A stretch of 64,000 nt of DNA from Firmicutes bacterium HGW-Firmicutes-2. Its GTDB lineage: Bacteria > Bacillota > Clostridia > Lachnospirales > Vallitaleaceae. The translations under genes were made by a program, and so were the position numbers. Below the pieces are notes generated by a model. The model was given only the letters and a program-made list of their open reading frames with translations, had not been told where the DNA came from and searched no databases. Of this stretch, positions 1 to 9,277 are shown one piece after another. Every line of letters starts with the position of its first letter. Position 1 is the first letter of the stretch. The stretch is taken from the NCBI GenBank assembly GCA_002841495.1, contig PGZV01000001.1, forward strand, positions 1 through 64,000, read 5' to 3'.

Positions 1-4
1 ATCA

Positions 5-77
<73 letters not shown>

Positions 78-130
78 CTATAACCAAAGTCAACAATGAA
101 TCGTTAACACAGGATGAACCATCCACCTAC

Positions 131-160
131 TTCGATTCCGGCTCGGTTCCTGCTCTGGCA
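131..160 (+). repeat. partial copy of the tRNA-Phe 3' end
   Basis: Bases 131-144 (TTCGATTCCGGCTC) exactly repeat bases 59-72 of the upstream tRNA-Phe T-arm and 3' acceptor strand, and TCTGGCA follows a few bases later (154-160), close to the tRNA's TCTGGGCA. No 5' half of a tRNA is attached, so this is a fragment and not a gene. It could be a recombination or integration scar, or a decayed tRNA copy. Confidence 0.6.
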
Positions 161-179
161 TTTAACTTCATACTTATAA

Positions 180-252
180 GGGTCACTAGCTCAGCTGGTA
201 GAGCACTGGACTTTTAATCCAGTTGTCTCGGGTTCGAACCCCGGGTGACTCA
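180..252 (+). tRNA. tRNA-Lys (TTT)
   Basis: The acceptor stem GGGTCAC (180-186) pairs with GTGACTC (245-251) with one G-T wobble, followed by A252. The anticodon stem CTGGA/TCCAG carries loop CTTTTAA with anticodon TTT at 213-215. The T-arm GGTTCGAACC is intact. No CCA is encoded. Confidence 0.97.
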
Positions 253-339
253 TTCTAGATTATCTATTGTATAGGTAATTTTTTTATGTGACTTAAAGAA
301 ATTAGGTTTACATTTTTCACTCATTGTAAAATATGACAT

Positions 340-392
340 ACTATTAAGAACCTGAGATAAGATTATTAATCTTGTCTCAGGTTCTTAATAGT
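340..392. terminator. long inverted repeat, probable bidirectional terminator
   Basis: A 25-base arm (340-364) and its partner (368-392) pair with one mismatch around a 3-base loop. It lies between the tRNA genes and the convergent chemoreceptor gene. No long T-run follows on the plus strand, so it may act mainly as the end of the chemoreceptor transcript. Confidence 0.55.
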
Positions 393-406
393 TACTATTT
401 AACTCA

Positions 407-1726
407 TTATGATTTAAATATATTGATAGATGCCTGAGTTTTTTCTGCTAATGTGGATAATTCCAGACTTGCTTTTTCGATCTCATCTATTGAATGGTTC
501 TGTTGTTCTAAAATTGCTGAAACTTCTTGTGTACTAGCAGCGGTTTCTTCTGATACTGTTGCTAAATTGGTAATGCGTTGTATGATGATATCTTTCTGAA
601 CGAGCATTTGCTCACTTTGTTCTTTAAGTACAATAAAAGCACTTTGCATTTCTTCAATGGTAGAAGCAATACCTTCGAACTTTTCATTGGTTAAATCGAC
701 ACTTTCTGCCTGTGAATCCACGATTTTACCAACTTCAGACATTTTATTCACAGCCAATTCAGATTTCTTCATAAGCTCTTCAATGATATTGGATATCTTC
801 TGGGTAAAATCGTTAGATTGTTCTGCCAACTTCCGTATTTCATCTGCAACTACAGCGAATCCTTTTCCATGCTCTCCGGCTCTAGCTGCTTCTATCGCCG
901 CATTTAGGGCCAAGAGATTGGTTTGATTGGATATTTGCTGAATCATGGCACTGGCAGACTGAATGCTTTCTGCGCTGGTATTGGTATTAAGTACGATGTC
1001 ATTTACAATACTAGCTACAGCTTTTGTTTCCTGAGTTTTATGAACTAATTTCTTTAAAATAGTTAGACCATCGTCTTTCATATCCTTGATGAGCAAAGTC
1101 ATATCATGTATTTCAGCTATTTTATGCTGTTCATCGTTAATTTGATCACCAAAGGCTAAAGTTGCCTGAACGGCATTTTCATTGTCAGCTGCTTGGCTAG
1201 ACATACCATTAGCAATTTCTTCCATATTCCTACCGATATCTATTGCTGTTTTTGAGACACTTCCATTGAGTTTAACCACACTTTTTGAATGGTTACTGAC
1301 ACGATCCGTAGATGATTTAACATCCTTGACAGTTACATGCACTGAATCTAAGAAGCCGTTTAAGTAAATTGCTAGATCTCCGATTTCATGTTTGAAATGG
1401 GCATCTATTCTAGTCTCAAGATCCAGATTCTGCGTGATATTTTTAATTTTTTCTGAGATAGACTTTAAAGGCTTTAGAACGATAAGGTGTAGCTGCAACA
1501 TAATGATAACAGAAACGACTAAAAGGTTGATTACTGTCGAGATGTAGACAGATATATCACCTGAGAACATTTCAAGACGATTAACAAGTTGATTTAAAAA
1601 CAATGAAATCGTAGGACTAATAAGTAGTGCTAATACAATACTAAATAGAATTTTAAAACGGATACCAATCGTGAAGGGTCTAATACGTCTGTTCGTATAA
1701 CTTTTAATAGCTGTTGCATTTTCCAT
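407..1726 (-). CDS. methyl-accepting chemotaxis protein without a large sensor domain
   Basis: This is a transmembrane chemoreceptor that would control CheA activity. Starting at ATG 1726 gives 439 residues. That start is preceded by AAAGGAGA about 10 bases upstream; longer in-frame starts exist but lack such a site. Two membrane segments are visible (about residues 25-45 and 60-84) with only about 15 residues between them, then a HAMP region, then a coiled-coil signalling domain. The conserved hairpin tip ([20 protein letters not shown], then [15 protein letters not shown]) is well preserved. Because the loop between the membrane helices is so short, no external ligand-binding domain is encoded. 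Sensing may be through the membrane, HAMP or a partner protein. It is monocistronic and converges on the tRNA genes. Confidence 0.92.
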   Translation of the reverse strand: MENATAIKSYTNRRIRPFTIGIRFKILFSIVLALLISPTISLFLNQLVNRLEMFSGDISVYISTVINLLVVSVIIMLQLHLIVLKPLKSISEKIKNITQNLDLETRIDAHFKHEIGDLAIYLNGFLDSVHVTVKDVKSSTDRVSNHSKSVVKLNGSVSKTAIDIGRNMEEIANGMSSQAADNENAVQATLAFGDQINDEQHKIAEIHDMTLLIKDMKDDGLTILKKLVHKTQETKAVASIVNDIVLNTNTSAESIQSASAMIQQISNQTNLLALNAAIEAARAGEHGKGFAVVADEIRKLAEQSNDFTQKISNIIEELMKKSELAVNKMSEVGKIVDSQAESVDLTNEKFEGIASTIEEMQSAFIVLKEQSEQMLVQKDIIIQRITNLATVSEETAASTQEVSAILEQQNHSIDEIEKASLELSTLAEKTQASINIFKS

Positions 1727-1959
1727 AGAAACAATCTCCTTTTTCTTGTGATAGTTTTGTAGTTCATCTGAGATAACTACTAGGCTTTTCCAAGTGACGG
1801 TATTTGGCAATCTGAGAAAATGTGTATAATGATTATATCAATTTACACAATAGAATTCAACGAAAGATTACAAAAATACTGCCTTTAGAGATTTTATTAC
1901 TGACGTGATTTCACTTCTATTATATAATGGTACTATTAGGCATAAACTTGGAGGTTAAG

Positions 1960-2406
1960 ATGAAAAATAAGTATGGAACAATAAGTATGTATGTACTGAT
2001 ATTGGCTTTGGTTGTAGGTATATTTGCGATGACAACTTTTTCAATTATATATGGTGGGTTGTATAGTTTAATTATTTTTCTTGGTGGTTATATGGTTCTC
2101 ATGCGCTATTGTAGAAAATGTCCACATAGTATGAATGATTCTTGTCACCATAAGATTCCTGGGCTACTGGCTAAAAAACTACCTTATAAAAAGACAGGTA
2201 AATACACATTTTATGAATACATATCTACAATCGGATCCATAGTTATTGTGTTTGCATTACCTTTTGTCAGTATGGTTGACAGATATTACTTACTCGTGTC
2301 TTACTTAATTTTGTGGGTCATAGCCATCTTAATGGTTAAAACAAAAGTCTGTAAGTTCTGTTATAATCGTTGGTGTCTATCTTGTCCAAATAAGGTTAAA
2401 ATGTAG
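1960..2406 (+). CDS. small cysteine-rich membrane protein, function unknown
   Basis: About 148 residues. The start at ATG 1960 follows TTGGAGG (1949-1954); the frame opens earlier but without a ribosome site. Four hydrophobic segments are visible, two before and two after a soluble loop. The loop has a C-x2-C motif and further Cys/His residues (CRKCPHSMNDSCHH), and the C-terminus has a second cluster (CKFCYNRWCLSCP). The paired clusters suggest metal binding or redox thiols on one face of the membrane, which is inference. I do not recognise the family. It precedes the Nudix gene by 31 bp and is probably co-transcribed with it. Confidence 0.75.
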   Translation: MKNKYGTISMYVLILALVVGIFAMTTFSIIYGGLYSLIIFLGGYMVLMRYCRKCPHSMNDSCHHKIPGLLAKKLPYKKTGKYTFYEYISTIGSIVIVFALPFVSMVDRYYLLVSYLILWVIAILMVKTKVCKFCYNRWCLSCPNKVKM

Positions 2407-2437
2407 TCTATAATAATTAAATTCGTGAGGTGAAACT

Positions 2438-3106
2438 ATGTTGGATCCAATTCTTAAAAAGTTGAAAAGTAGCCTTAAGCATACTAATATATTGATAGGT
2501 AAAGAAGACAAGTATTTAAACGCTGCGGTGCTAATACCGTTAATAGAGATAAAGGATGAAATCCATGTGCTCTATCAGGTTAGGAGTGAGCATATTCGTC
2601 AAGGTGGTGAGATTGGATTTCCAGGTGGTGGTAAGGAGGTAGTTGATGAGGGTAACTATGAAAGAACGGCAGTTAGAGAAACATCTGAGGAACTGGGTAT
2701 TGAAGAAGATAAGATTGAGGTAATCGGTCATCTAGGTACTTTAGTCACCCACTCGGATGTGACAATTGATGTATTTGTAGGTGTACTAAGGATTAGGGAT
2801 CTTGATGTATTAAAACTCAATGAGGAGGTCGCTTCAGTATTTACGGTTCCACTTGAAACCCTACTTAATATGAAAACAGAAATTCATTTTGTGGATATGG
2901 AAGTTAAACCCTCTTTTATTGTTGAAGAGGGAGAGGAAGTGATATTTCTTACCTCAAAATCACTAGGTTTACCTGACAAATACGACAGACCTTGGTTTAA
3001 GCAAAAACGTAAGATCTATTTTTATCGATATGATCATCATATCATATGGGGCATGACAGGAGAAATAACGAAGGCCTTTTTAGATTTATTAAATGATAAG
3101 GCTTGA
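2438..3106 (+). CDS. Nudix hydrolase, CoA pyrophosphatase type
   Basis: A 222-residue protein with a clear Nudix box: GGGKEV, then a spacer, then RETSEELGI (G-x5-E-x7-RE-x2-EE-x-G). Just before it lies H-x-RQGGEIGFPGG, resembling the UPF0035 signature of CoA-diphosphate-cleaving Nudix enzymes. The expected reaction is hydrolysis of CoA or oxidised CoA to 3',5'-ADP and phosphopantetheine. The ribosome site GAGGTGAAA precedes ATG 2438. The substrate is assigned by family resemblance only. Confidence 0.85.
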   Translation: MLDPILKKLKSSLKHTNILIGKEDKYLNAAVLIPLIEIKDEIHVLYQVRSEHIRQGGEIGFPGGGKEVVDEGNYERTAVRETSEELGIEEDKIEVIGHLGTLVTHSDVTIDVFVGVLRIRDLDVLKLNEEVASVFTVPLETLLNMKTEIHFVDMEVKPSFIVEEGEEVIFLTSKSLGLPDKYDRPWFKQKRKIYFYRYDHHIIWGMTGEITKAFLDLLNDKA

Positions 3107-3142
3107 AAATAAGTGACTTCATTGTATTAATGATACTAAAAC

Positions 3143-3170
3143 AAAAAGATTGCCCTTGGGCAATCTTTTT
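3143..3170 (+). terminator. intrinsic terminator after the Nudix gene
   Basis: The stem AAAGATTGCCC / GGGCAATCTTT with a 2-base loop is followed by a T-run. The symmetrical A and T tracts would also let it end the convergent sulfhydrylase transcript. Confidence 0.9.
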
Positions 3171-3200
3171 ATTTATGGTTACTAAATGAATGATAGTATT

Positions 3201-4493
3201 TTATACTGTAGCTTTAAATGCTTGATCTAGATCATAGATTAAGTCATTAACATCTTCGATTCCGATAGAAAGTCTTATGGTGTCTTTCGTGATACCTGCT
3301 GCAATCTGATCTTCATCACTTAATTGTTGATGGGTTGTCGTACTTGGATGAATAACCAAAGACTTGGCATCAGCTACATTGGCCAAATGGGAAAATAATT
3401 CAAGAGCATTGATGAATTTCTCTGCTGCAACTTCATCGCCTTTAATGCCGAAAGTAAAAATACTTCCGGATCCCTTTGGTAAATACTTTTGAGCAAGTTC
3501 ATGATAAGGATCATCCTTTAATGAGGGATAGTGAACCCAGTTTACCAATTCATGGTTATTTAAATATTCTGCAATTTTTTTAGCATTGGAAACATGACGT
3601 TCTACTCTTAAGGAAAGTGTTTCTAGCCCTTGTAAGAATAGGAATGAGTTAAATGGACTAATAGCGGCACCCGTATCACGTAATAAAGTTACTCTAGCCT
3701 TAATGATGTACGCAAGGTTTCCGAGAGCTTCAGAGTATACAATACCGTGGTAGCTTGGATCAGGCTCTGTAAAGCTTTTAAATCGCCCACTAGCGGCCCA
3801 ATCAAAATTACCGGCATCTACAATGACACCTCCGATAGAAGTACCGTGACCTCCTATAAACTTAGTAGCAGAGTGTACAACAATATCAGCGCCGAATTCT
3901 ATAGGCTTATTAAGATAGGGTGTTGCAAAAGTATTATCTACGATGAGTGGTAAACCGTGTTCATGAGCGAGATTGGCTACAGCTTCTATATCTATGATAT
4001 TCGTCAATGGATTACCAATCGTTTCAATAAAGATGGCTTTTGTATTTTCATTAATTTTCTCAGCAAAATTTTCGACTCGATCCGGATTGACCATATGTGT
4101 CACAATACCAAATCTTGGTAATGTATTTTTTAGTAGGTTATGGGTACCGCCATATAGAGAATTGGCTGCTACGATTTCATCACCAACAGATGCGATGTTT
4201 TGAATGGCATAGGTAATAGCTGCTGATCCGGAAGCAACAGCAAGAGCAGCCACACCACCTTCTAGGGCAGCAATACGCTTTTCAAAAACATCGGTGGTTG
4301 GATTCATAATACGCGTATAAATATTACCGGGTTCACTTAAGTTAAAAAGATTTTTTCCATGTTCAAAATCCCTAAAACTATAAGCACTTGTCTGGTAGAT
4401 GGGAACTGCTCTTGAACCGGTAGCAGGATCAGGTTCCTGACCGGCATGTAATTGTAAAGTATCAAATCCGTAAGTGTGTTTGTTATTGCTCAT
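3201..4493 (-). CDS. metY: O-acetylhomoserine aminocarboxypropyltransferase (sulfhydrylase)
   Basis: A PLP enzyme of the Cys/Met metabolism family, about 430 residues, the usual length. It would make homocysteine directly from O-acetylhomoserine and sulfide in the cytosol. The sequence shows the N-terminal [22 protein letters not shown] and IYTRIMNPT stretches, and the PLP-lysine motif [11 protein letters not shown]. The start is one of two adjacent ATGs (4496 or 4493); 4493 is better spaced from AGGAG at 4501-4505. The upstream SAM riboswitch agrees with a role in methionine synthesis. The gene stands alone. Confidence 0.93.
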   Translation of the reverse strand: MSNNKHTYGFDTLQLHAGQEPDPATGSRAVPIYQTSAYSFRDFEHGKNLFNLSEPGNIYTRIMNPTTDVFEKRIAALEGGVAALAVASGSAAITYAIQNIASVGDEIVAANSLYGGTHNLLKNTLPRFGIVTHMVNPDRVENFAEKINENTKAIFIETIGNPLTNIIDIEAVANLAHEHGLPLIVDNTFATPYLNKPIEFGADIVVHSATKFIGGHGTSIGGVIVDAGNFDWAASGRFKSFTEPDPSYHGIVYSEALGNLAYIIKARVTLLRDTGAAISPFNSFLFLQGLETLSLRVERHVSNAKKIAEYLNNHELVNWVHYPSLKDDPYHELAQKYLPKGSGSIFTFGIKGDEVAAEKFINALELFSHLANVADAKSLVIHPSTTTHQQLSDEDQIAAGITKDTIRLSIGIEDVNDLIYDLDQAFKATV

Positions 4494-4556
4494 CATATCA
4501 CTCCTTTGTTCATGGGTTAAATAGTTACGTATTTAGACGATCATAGAATTAGGTAT

Positions 4557-4706
4557 AAAAAAATCTATTCCTGTTAAGAAATAGAAGCGTATCATTCAAC
4601 AATGCGTCTTATTTCTCAGCTTATGCTGTAGGAATTAGCACCATACATGTATTTGCTGGTTGCCGGGTTTCATAGGGCCTATTCCCTCCACCACTCTTAA
4701 TAAGAT
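4557..4706 (-). promoter_or_regulatory. SAM-I (S-box) riboswitch with terminator
   Basis: Read on the minus strand, the aptamer runs from about 4706 to 4607. P1 pairs TCTTATT (4705-4699) with AATAAGA (4613-4607). The core contains the S-box signatures AGAGTGGTGGAGGGA, GGCCCTATGAAACCCGGCAA and the downstream GGTGCTAATTCCTACAGC and GCTGAG segments. A terminator hairpin with a poly-T tract follows at 4588-4557, upstream of the sulfhydrylase start. By family knowledge, high S-adenosylmethionine favours termination. Confidence 0.95.
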
Positions 4707-5025
4707 GTTATAAAATTATATGATTGATTGGTGTGAAATGTTATCAATCAACTAATTTTTCTAATCATAGCATGAGGGGAAACCAGTGTCAATACAACCC
4801 ATTAAAAAACGGGATTAGTCCTAACAAAAGGAATCATAATTGATGACTTGTTAATCATTATTAACAACAGTATTTGTTCGGCATTAAAAAATGACACATG
4901 TCGTGATTTATGATGGTTATGGTCAAGGTTATTGCAAAATAAGCTCGGTATAGTTGATATTTTTTAAATTAATAATCATATATGCAAGATTTTTGTTAAG
5001 AAAAATCATTTTTTTGAAAAAAGTA

Positions 5026-5054
5026 TTGACAGATGTTTCTAAGCGTACTATAAT
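5026..5054 (+). promoter_or_regulatory. sigma-A promoter of the PII-amt operon
   Basis: Perfect consensus hexamers: TTGACA (5026-5031), a 17-base spacer, and TATAAT (5049-5054). Transcription should start near 5061, immediately before the two-hairpin leader. Confidence 0.9.
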
Positions 5055-5067
5055 GGGTCCATATTCA

Positions 5068-5158
5068 TTAATTGACGTTGCGATGATGCACATCAATTAA
5101 TTAAGTGAACAGAGTGGTTCACATACTTCTAATTGAAGTATGTGGGCCTTTTTTATTT
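5068..5158 (+). promoter_or_regulatory. two-hairpin attenuator leader, probable ANTAR target
   Basis: Hairpin 1: TTAATTGA (5068-5075) pairs with TCAATTAA (5093-5100) and has an inner TGC/GCA stem closing hexaloop GATGAT. Hairpin 2: GTGAAC (5105-5110), hexaloop AGAGTG, GTTCAC (5117-5122). The terminator is CACATACTTC (5120-5129) with GAAGTATGTG (5135-5144), then a T-run. Hairpin 2 and the terminator share 5120-5122, so they exclude each other. This is the layout of ANTAR antitermination targets, whose hexaloops carry A at position 1 and G at position 4. Loop 2 fits; loop 1 fits only at position 4. About 150 bases separate the terminator from the PII gene. Confidence 0.65.
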
Positions 5159-5310
5159 CCTAGATTCAAAAATATGATGGCCATCATTTTTTTTATATGA
5201 CACTTACACAACCCATGCAGCTATTCATAACATGATAGAAGAAACAAGTATCTATTCGATGTTTTAAAGCAAGTATTATTACATATTAAGTTTTTAAGAG
5301 GAGGATTACT

Positions 5311-5658
5311 ATGGACAAGATTACAAAAATTGATATTATTACAAGGCCAAGCAAGGTTGAAGCTTTAAAAGTAGCTTTGAATGAAATCGGAATTACTGGT
5401 ATGACATTTTCTCATGTACTGGGTTGCGGCTTACAAAAAGGTAAAACTGAGTACTACAGAGGTACGGAATATGAGATTGACTTATTACCTAAATCAAGAA
5501 TTGAAATCGTGGTATGTGAAGTACCTGTAGAAAAAGTTGTAGAAGTGGCTAAGGAAGTACTTAGAACCGGAGAAATTGGTGACGGGAAAATATTTATTTA
5601 CCCAGTAGAAAACGTGATTAAGGTAAGGACAGGCGAAGAAGGCGTTAAAGCACTATAG
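5311..5658 (+). CDS. glnK: PII nitrogen regulatory protein (GlnK/NrgB type)
   Basis: A 115-residue PII protein, the normal family length, that would sense ATP/ADP and 2-oxoglutarate and gate the ammonium channel. The T-loop is recognisable (YYRGTEYEIDLLPKSRIEIV), with a Tyr at about residue 54 matching the position uridylylated in other PII proteins. The C-terminal DGKIFIYPVENVIKVRTGE is also typical. ATG 5311 follows AGAGGAGG. It lies about 120 bp upstream of amt, the classic GlnK-AmtB pairing. Confidence 0.93.
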   Translation: MDKITKIDIITRPSKVEALKVALNEIGITGMTFSHVLGCGLQKGKTEYYRGTEYEIDLLPKSRIEIVVCEVPVEKVVEVAKEVLRTGEIGDGKIFIYPVENVIKVRTGEEGVKAL

Positions 5659-5776
5659 ATTGTTCATAAGGGTAGGACTTAGCAAGATCATGTAACTAAA
5701 CGGGATTGGGATTGCATTCAAGAATAAATAAAAAGGGAATGCAACATAAAAGATAATGTTGAAGGAGTGAAGAATA

Positions 5777-7030
5777 ATGGAAGAGATGAAATTAGTTTTA
5801 GACACGATATGGGTTTTAATTGCAGCAGCGTTGGTATTTTTTATGCAAGCAGGATTTGCTATGGTTGAAACAGGCTTCACCAGATCCAAAAATGCAGGTA
5901 ACATCATTATGAAAAATCTTATGGACTTTTCTGTAGGTTCAGTTATGTTTTGGTTAGTCGGTTACAGTATTATGTATGGTGTTGATAATTTTGGGTTATT
6001 TGGTTGGTCAGGTTTTGTATTTTATGATGACTATACTTCCTTAATTTTCCAAACAGTTTTTTGTGCTACAGCAGCAACCATTGTATCAGGTGCTATGGCT
6101 GAGCGTACAAAATTCATATCCTACTTGGTATATAGTTTCTTTGTTTCAGTTGTTATTTACCCAGTATCAGGTCATTGGATCTGGGGTGGTGGCTGGTTAT
6201 CCACGTTGTCAATTGGTGGTGCAGAAGGTTTTATAGACTTTGCAGGATCAACAGCAGTACATTCCGTCGGTGGTTGGACAGCACTTGTTGGTGCGGCAAT
6301 ACTTGGCCCTAGAATTGGTAAATATTCAAAATCCGGTAAATCCAATGCGATGCCTGGTCATTCGTTAACACTTGGTGCACTTGGTGTATTTATATTATGG
6401 TTTGGTTGGTTCGGATTCAATCCGGGATCACAGCTTGCAGCGTCTTCAGCTGAAGATGCTATCGCAATCGGACAAATCTTTGTTACAACAAACTTGGCAG
6501 CAGCAGCAGCAGCAATTGTTGCGATGATCGTTACTTGGATTCGTTATAAAAAACCAGATGTATCCATGTCTTTAAACGGAGCCTTAGCTGGTCTTGTAGC
6601 TATCACTGCCGGTTGTGCAGCAGTATCTCCGATGGGTGCATTCTTCATAGGTATCATTGCCGGTATTGTCATCGTGTTTGCCGTAGAGTTTATAGACAAA
6701 GTACTTAAAGTAGATGATCCAGTTGGTGCTGTTAGTGTTCACGGAGTTACTGGTGCGGTTGGTACACTGTTAGTAGGTGTATTTGCTACAGATGGTGGTT
6801 TGTTATATGGTGGAGGCTTTGGTCAATTAGCGATTCAAGCAGTTGGTGTGGTTGCTGTAGCAGCTTGGGTTTTCCCGGTAGCTTTCATAGTTTTTAAGAC
6901 GGTTGACAAGATTATTGGTCTAAGAGTTAGTGCAGTCGAAGAACAAAACGGTCTTGACATTGAAGAACATGGCATTGAAAGCTATGCTGACTTTGAAATC
7001 AAAGGTGTATCACTTCATCATGGTGCATAA
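5777..7030 (+). CDS. amt: ammonium transporter Amt
   Basis: A 417-residue polytopic membrane protein of the Amt/MEP/Rh family. It begins with a membrane helix containing FFMQAGFAMVETGFTRSKNAGN. Both pore histidines are present: STAVHSVGGW (about residue 173) and SVHGVTGAVGT. About eleven hydrophobic helices are expected. ATG 5777 follows AAGGAGTG. It is co-transcribed with the PII gene and would bring in ammonium under nitrogen limitation. Confidence 0.95.
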   Translation: MEEMKLVLDTIWVLIAAALVFFMQAGFAMVETGFTRSKNAGNIIMKNLMDFSVGSVMFWLVGYSIMYGVDNFGLFGWSGFVFYDDYTSLIFQTVFCATAATIVSGAMAERTKFISYLVYSFFVSVVIYPVSGHWIWGGGWLSTLSIGGAEGFIDFAGSTAVHSVGGWTALVGAAILGPRIGKYSKSGKSNAMPGHSLTLGALGVFILWFGWFGFNPGSQLAASSAEDAIAIGQIFVTTNLAAAAAAIVAMIVTWIRYKKPDVSMSLNGALAGLVAITAGCAAVSPMGAFFIGIIAGIVIVFAVEFIDKVLKVDDPVGAVSVHGVTGAVGTLLVGVFATDGGLLYGGGFGQLAIQAVGVVAVAAWVFPVAFIVFKTVDKIIGLRVSAVEEQNGLDIEEHGIESYADFEIKGVSLHHGA

Positions 7031-7108
7031 GGAAATATGAATTATTATAGGTATGAGCTGCAATAGCAGATTATATAGTATTATTCCTCATCCTAAAAAT
7101 CTTTAAGC

Positions 7109-7137
7109 AAAAAACTATGTCATTGACATAGTTTTTT
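7109..7137 (+). terminator. intrinsic terminator after amt
   Basis: The stem AAAACTATGTCA / TGACATAGTTTT is followed by T residues. Confidence 0.85.
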
Positions 7138-7143
7138 GTTGTC

Positions 7144-7172
7144 TTGTATTTTATAGAAAAATTCCGTACAAT
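7144..7172 (+). promoter_or_regulatory. probable promoter of the decarboxylase-tmk pair
   Basis: TTGTAT (7144-7149), a 17-base spacer and TACAAT (7167-7172) lie 37 bases before the decarboxylase start. Confidence 0.45.
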
Positions 7173-7208
7173 AGATATAGTCATTATGAATGAAAAGAGG
7201 GCACATTA

Positions 7209-8609
7209 ATGAAAACAAATCTCTATGGTCATCTCAAAAAATACCATCATAAAGTATATCCGATGCACATGCCAGGCCATAAGGGTGGACGGTATCGATT
7301 TATTGAGGATGCCTATACCATTGATGTCACAGAGGTTCCGGGAACGGATCATCTTTATCAAGCCAGTGGTATATTAAAAGAAAGCATGGATCATATCTCA
7401 AAGATGTATGGGACAAAGAAAACTATTTTTTTGGTCAATGGTAGCACGATGGGCATTTTAAGCGCAATTGGCGGTATTCATGAAGCAGAAGATACGGTGT
7501 TGGTTGCTAGGAATTGTCATCAATCCGTGTATCATGGCATTACATTATTTAAGCTAAAGCCATTGTATATCTATCCTGAAGTCACTCAGTTTGGCTTAGT
7601 TGGTGGAATTGATCCAAGAAAAGTAGAAGAAGCCTTAATTGCTCATCCTAAGATACTATCATTTATTATGACCAGTCCTACTTATGAGGGTTTTATATCG
7701 GATATTGAAGCCATAGCAAAAATATGTCATCGCTATAATGTTATGTTGATTGTGGATGAAGCCCACGGTGCCCATCTAGCTTTTTCAAAAAATCTACCGG
7801 ATTCAGCGGTCAACTTAGGTGCTGATATTGTCATTCATAGTATGCATAAAACTTTACCTACTTTTACGCAATCAGCGCTTATGCATCTAAATCTTGAAAA
7901 AGAAACAGAAAGAAAAGTGCTAAAAATGTTGCAAATGCTACAAACCAGTAGTCCTTCCTATGTTATGATGGCTCAAATGGATCTGTGTGTTAGACAGTTG
8001 ATGCATCAGGAAAAAATGTGGATAAGTCATTTAAATATACTCGAAAAAGTGCATAACAATCTTATTAGAATGAAAAACATCAAAAGTCTAGACAGATATA
8101 GAAACATTAAGGAAGGCATTGTTGCGAAAGATCCATATAAGCATATTCTACTCTTCGACAAGACGAATATATCCGGTCATGATTTTAATCATAGGCTAAG
8201 GGAAGACTATAACATTCAGCTAGAGCTTTCATCTGAGATTCATGCTCTGGGTTTCTTTAGTATAGCAGATAGTAAAGCCGCTATACTGGCTTATACAAAA
8301 GCTATTAGGTCCATAGACAAAAAGCTAAAGCCTCTAAAAAAATCGTTAAAAGCAGCAGCATGTTTTGATAAACATGAAAAGGTACTGGAACCTTATGAGG
8401 CTTTTGCAAAGAAAAGTGTGAGGGTACCTTTAAGTCAAGGGTTAGACAGAATCGCAGCTGGTATGATTACACCCTATCCACCGGGAATTCCTATGGTGGT
8501 ACAGGGAGAAAGGATTACGGAAGGATTGATACAACAGATATGCAAATGGGAAGAAGAAGGCTTAGAAATAATAGGTTATGATGAGAAAAAAGTGGATGTC
8601 ATCCTATAA
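7209..8609 (+). CDS. Orn/Lys/Arg decarboxylase family PLP enzyme (YaaO-like)
   Basis: A 466-residue fold-type I PLP enzyme of the short Orn/Lys/Arg decarboxylase family. It has YPMHMPGHKGG near the N-terminus, IVDEAHGAH, the PLP-lysine motif HSMHKTLPTFTQSA, and the C-terminal IAAGMITPYPPGIP typical of this group. It corresponds in position to Bacillus yaaO, directly before tmk. The amino-acid substrate (arginine, lysine or another) cannot be told from sequence; some members are biosynthetic SpeA-type enzymes. The final codons overlap the longest reading frame of tmk but not its likely start. Confidence 0.88.
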   Translation: MKTNLYGHLKKYHHKVYPMHMPGHKGGRYRFIEDAYTIDVTEVPGTDHLYQASGILKESMDHISKMYGTKKTIFLVNGSTMGILSAIGGIHEAEDTVLVARNCHQSVYHGITLFKLKPLYIYPEVTQFGLVGGIDPRKVEEALIAHPKILSFIMTSPTYEGFISDIEAIAKICHRYNVMLIVDEAHGAHLAFSKNLPDSAVNLGADIVIHSMHKTLPTFTQSALMHLNLEKETERKVLKMLQMLQTSSPSYVMMAQMDLCVRQLMHQEKMWISHLNILEKVHNNLIRMKNIKSLDRYRNIKEGIVAKDPYKHILLFDKTNISGHDFNHRLREDYNIQLELSSEIHALGFFSIADSKAAILAYTKAIRSIDKKLKPLKKSLKAAACFDKHEKVLEPYEAFAKKSVRVPLSQGLDRIAAGMITPYPPGIPMVVQGERITEGLIQQICKWEEEGLEIIGYDEKKVDVIL

Positions 8610-8631
8610 AATTCCAATGAAAGAGGTCATT

Positions 8632-9249
8632 ATGAAAGGTATATTTATTACCATAGAAGGTGGAGACGGTTCCGGAAAATCAACACAGATTGACATGCTG
8701 ATGTCATATTTTAATGAGCATGGCTTTGATGTTTTGTTGACACGAGAGCCGGGGGGTACCCCCATTAGTGAAAAAATCAGAGAGGTGATTTTAGATAGTA
8801 ACAATATGGAAATGGCCAATATGACAGAGGTGTTGTTATATGCTGCCGCAAGAGCTCAGCATGTAGCCGAGTTCATCAAGCCTAATATTGAACAAGGCAA
8901 GGTTGTTATTTGTGATCGTTTTGTGGATTCTTCGGTCGTTTATCAAGGTTATGCACGAGGTGTTGGTATAGATGCGGTTGAAACTATTAACAGCTATGCA
9001 ACTTTAGGCTTATTGCCGGACTTAACGATACTATTGGATTTACCTCCGGACCTTGGACTATCTAGGAAAAAAAATCAACAGGCTTTAGACCGATTAGAAC
9101 TGGCAAGCGATGCTTTTCATATAAAGGTTAACGAAGGTTATCGACTTTTGGCAAAACGTCATCAAAGTAGAATATTGACGGTGGATGCAACAAACTCCAT
9201 TGAGACCATCCATCAGATTGTTTTAGAGGCCATAAAGCCCTTATTATAA
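8632..9249 (+). CDS. tmk: thymidylate kinase
   Basis: About 205 residues, the usual length; it phosphorylates dTMP to dTDP. The P-loop is GGDGSGKST near the N-terminus, followed by the REPGGTPISEKIRE motif and DRFVDSSVVYQGYARG. I chose ATG 8632 because MKGIFITIEGGDG is the normal N-terminus and GAGGTCATT precedes it; the frame opens 54 bp earlier inside the decarboxylase. It follows the decarboxylase by 22 bp and is probably co-transcribed. In Bacillus yaaQ follows tmk directly, whereas here a hexuronate cluster intervenes. Confidence 0.95.
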   Translation: MKGIFITIEGGDGSGKSTQIDMLMSYFNEHGFDVLLTREPGGTPISEKIREVILDSNNMEMANMTEVLLYAAARAQHVAEFIKPNIEQGKVVICDRFVDSSVVYQGYARGVGIDAVETINSYATLGLLPDLTILLDLPPDLGLSRKKNQQALDRLELASDAFHIKVNEGYRLLAKRHQSRILTVDATNSIETIHQIVLEAIKPLL

Positions 9250-9277
9250 CTTTGATGGTGTAAAAGAGAATCATTGG

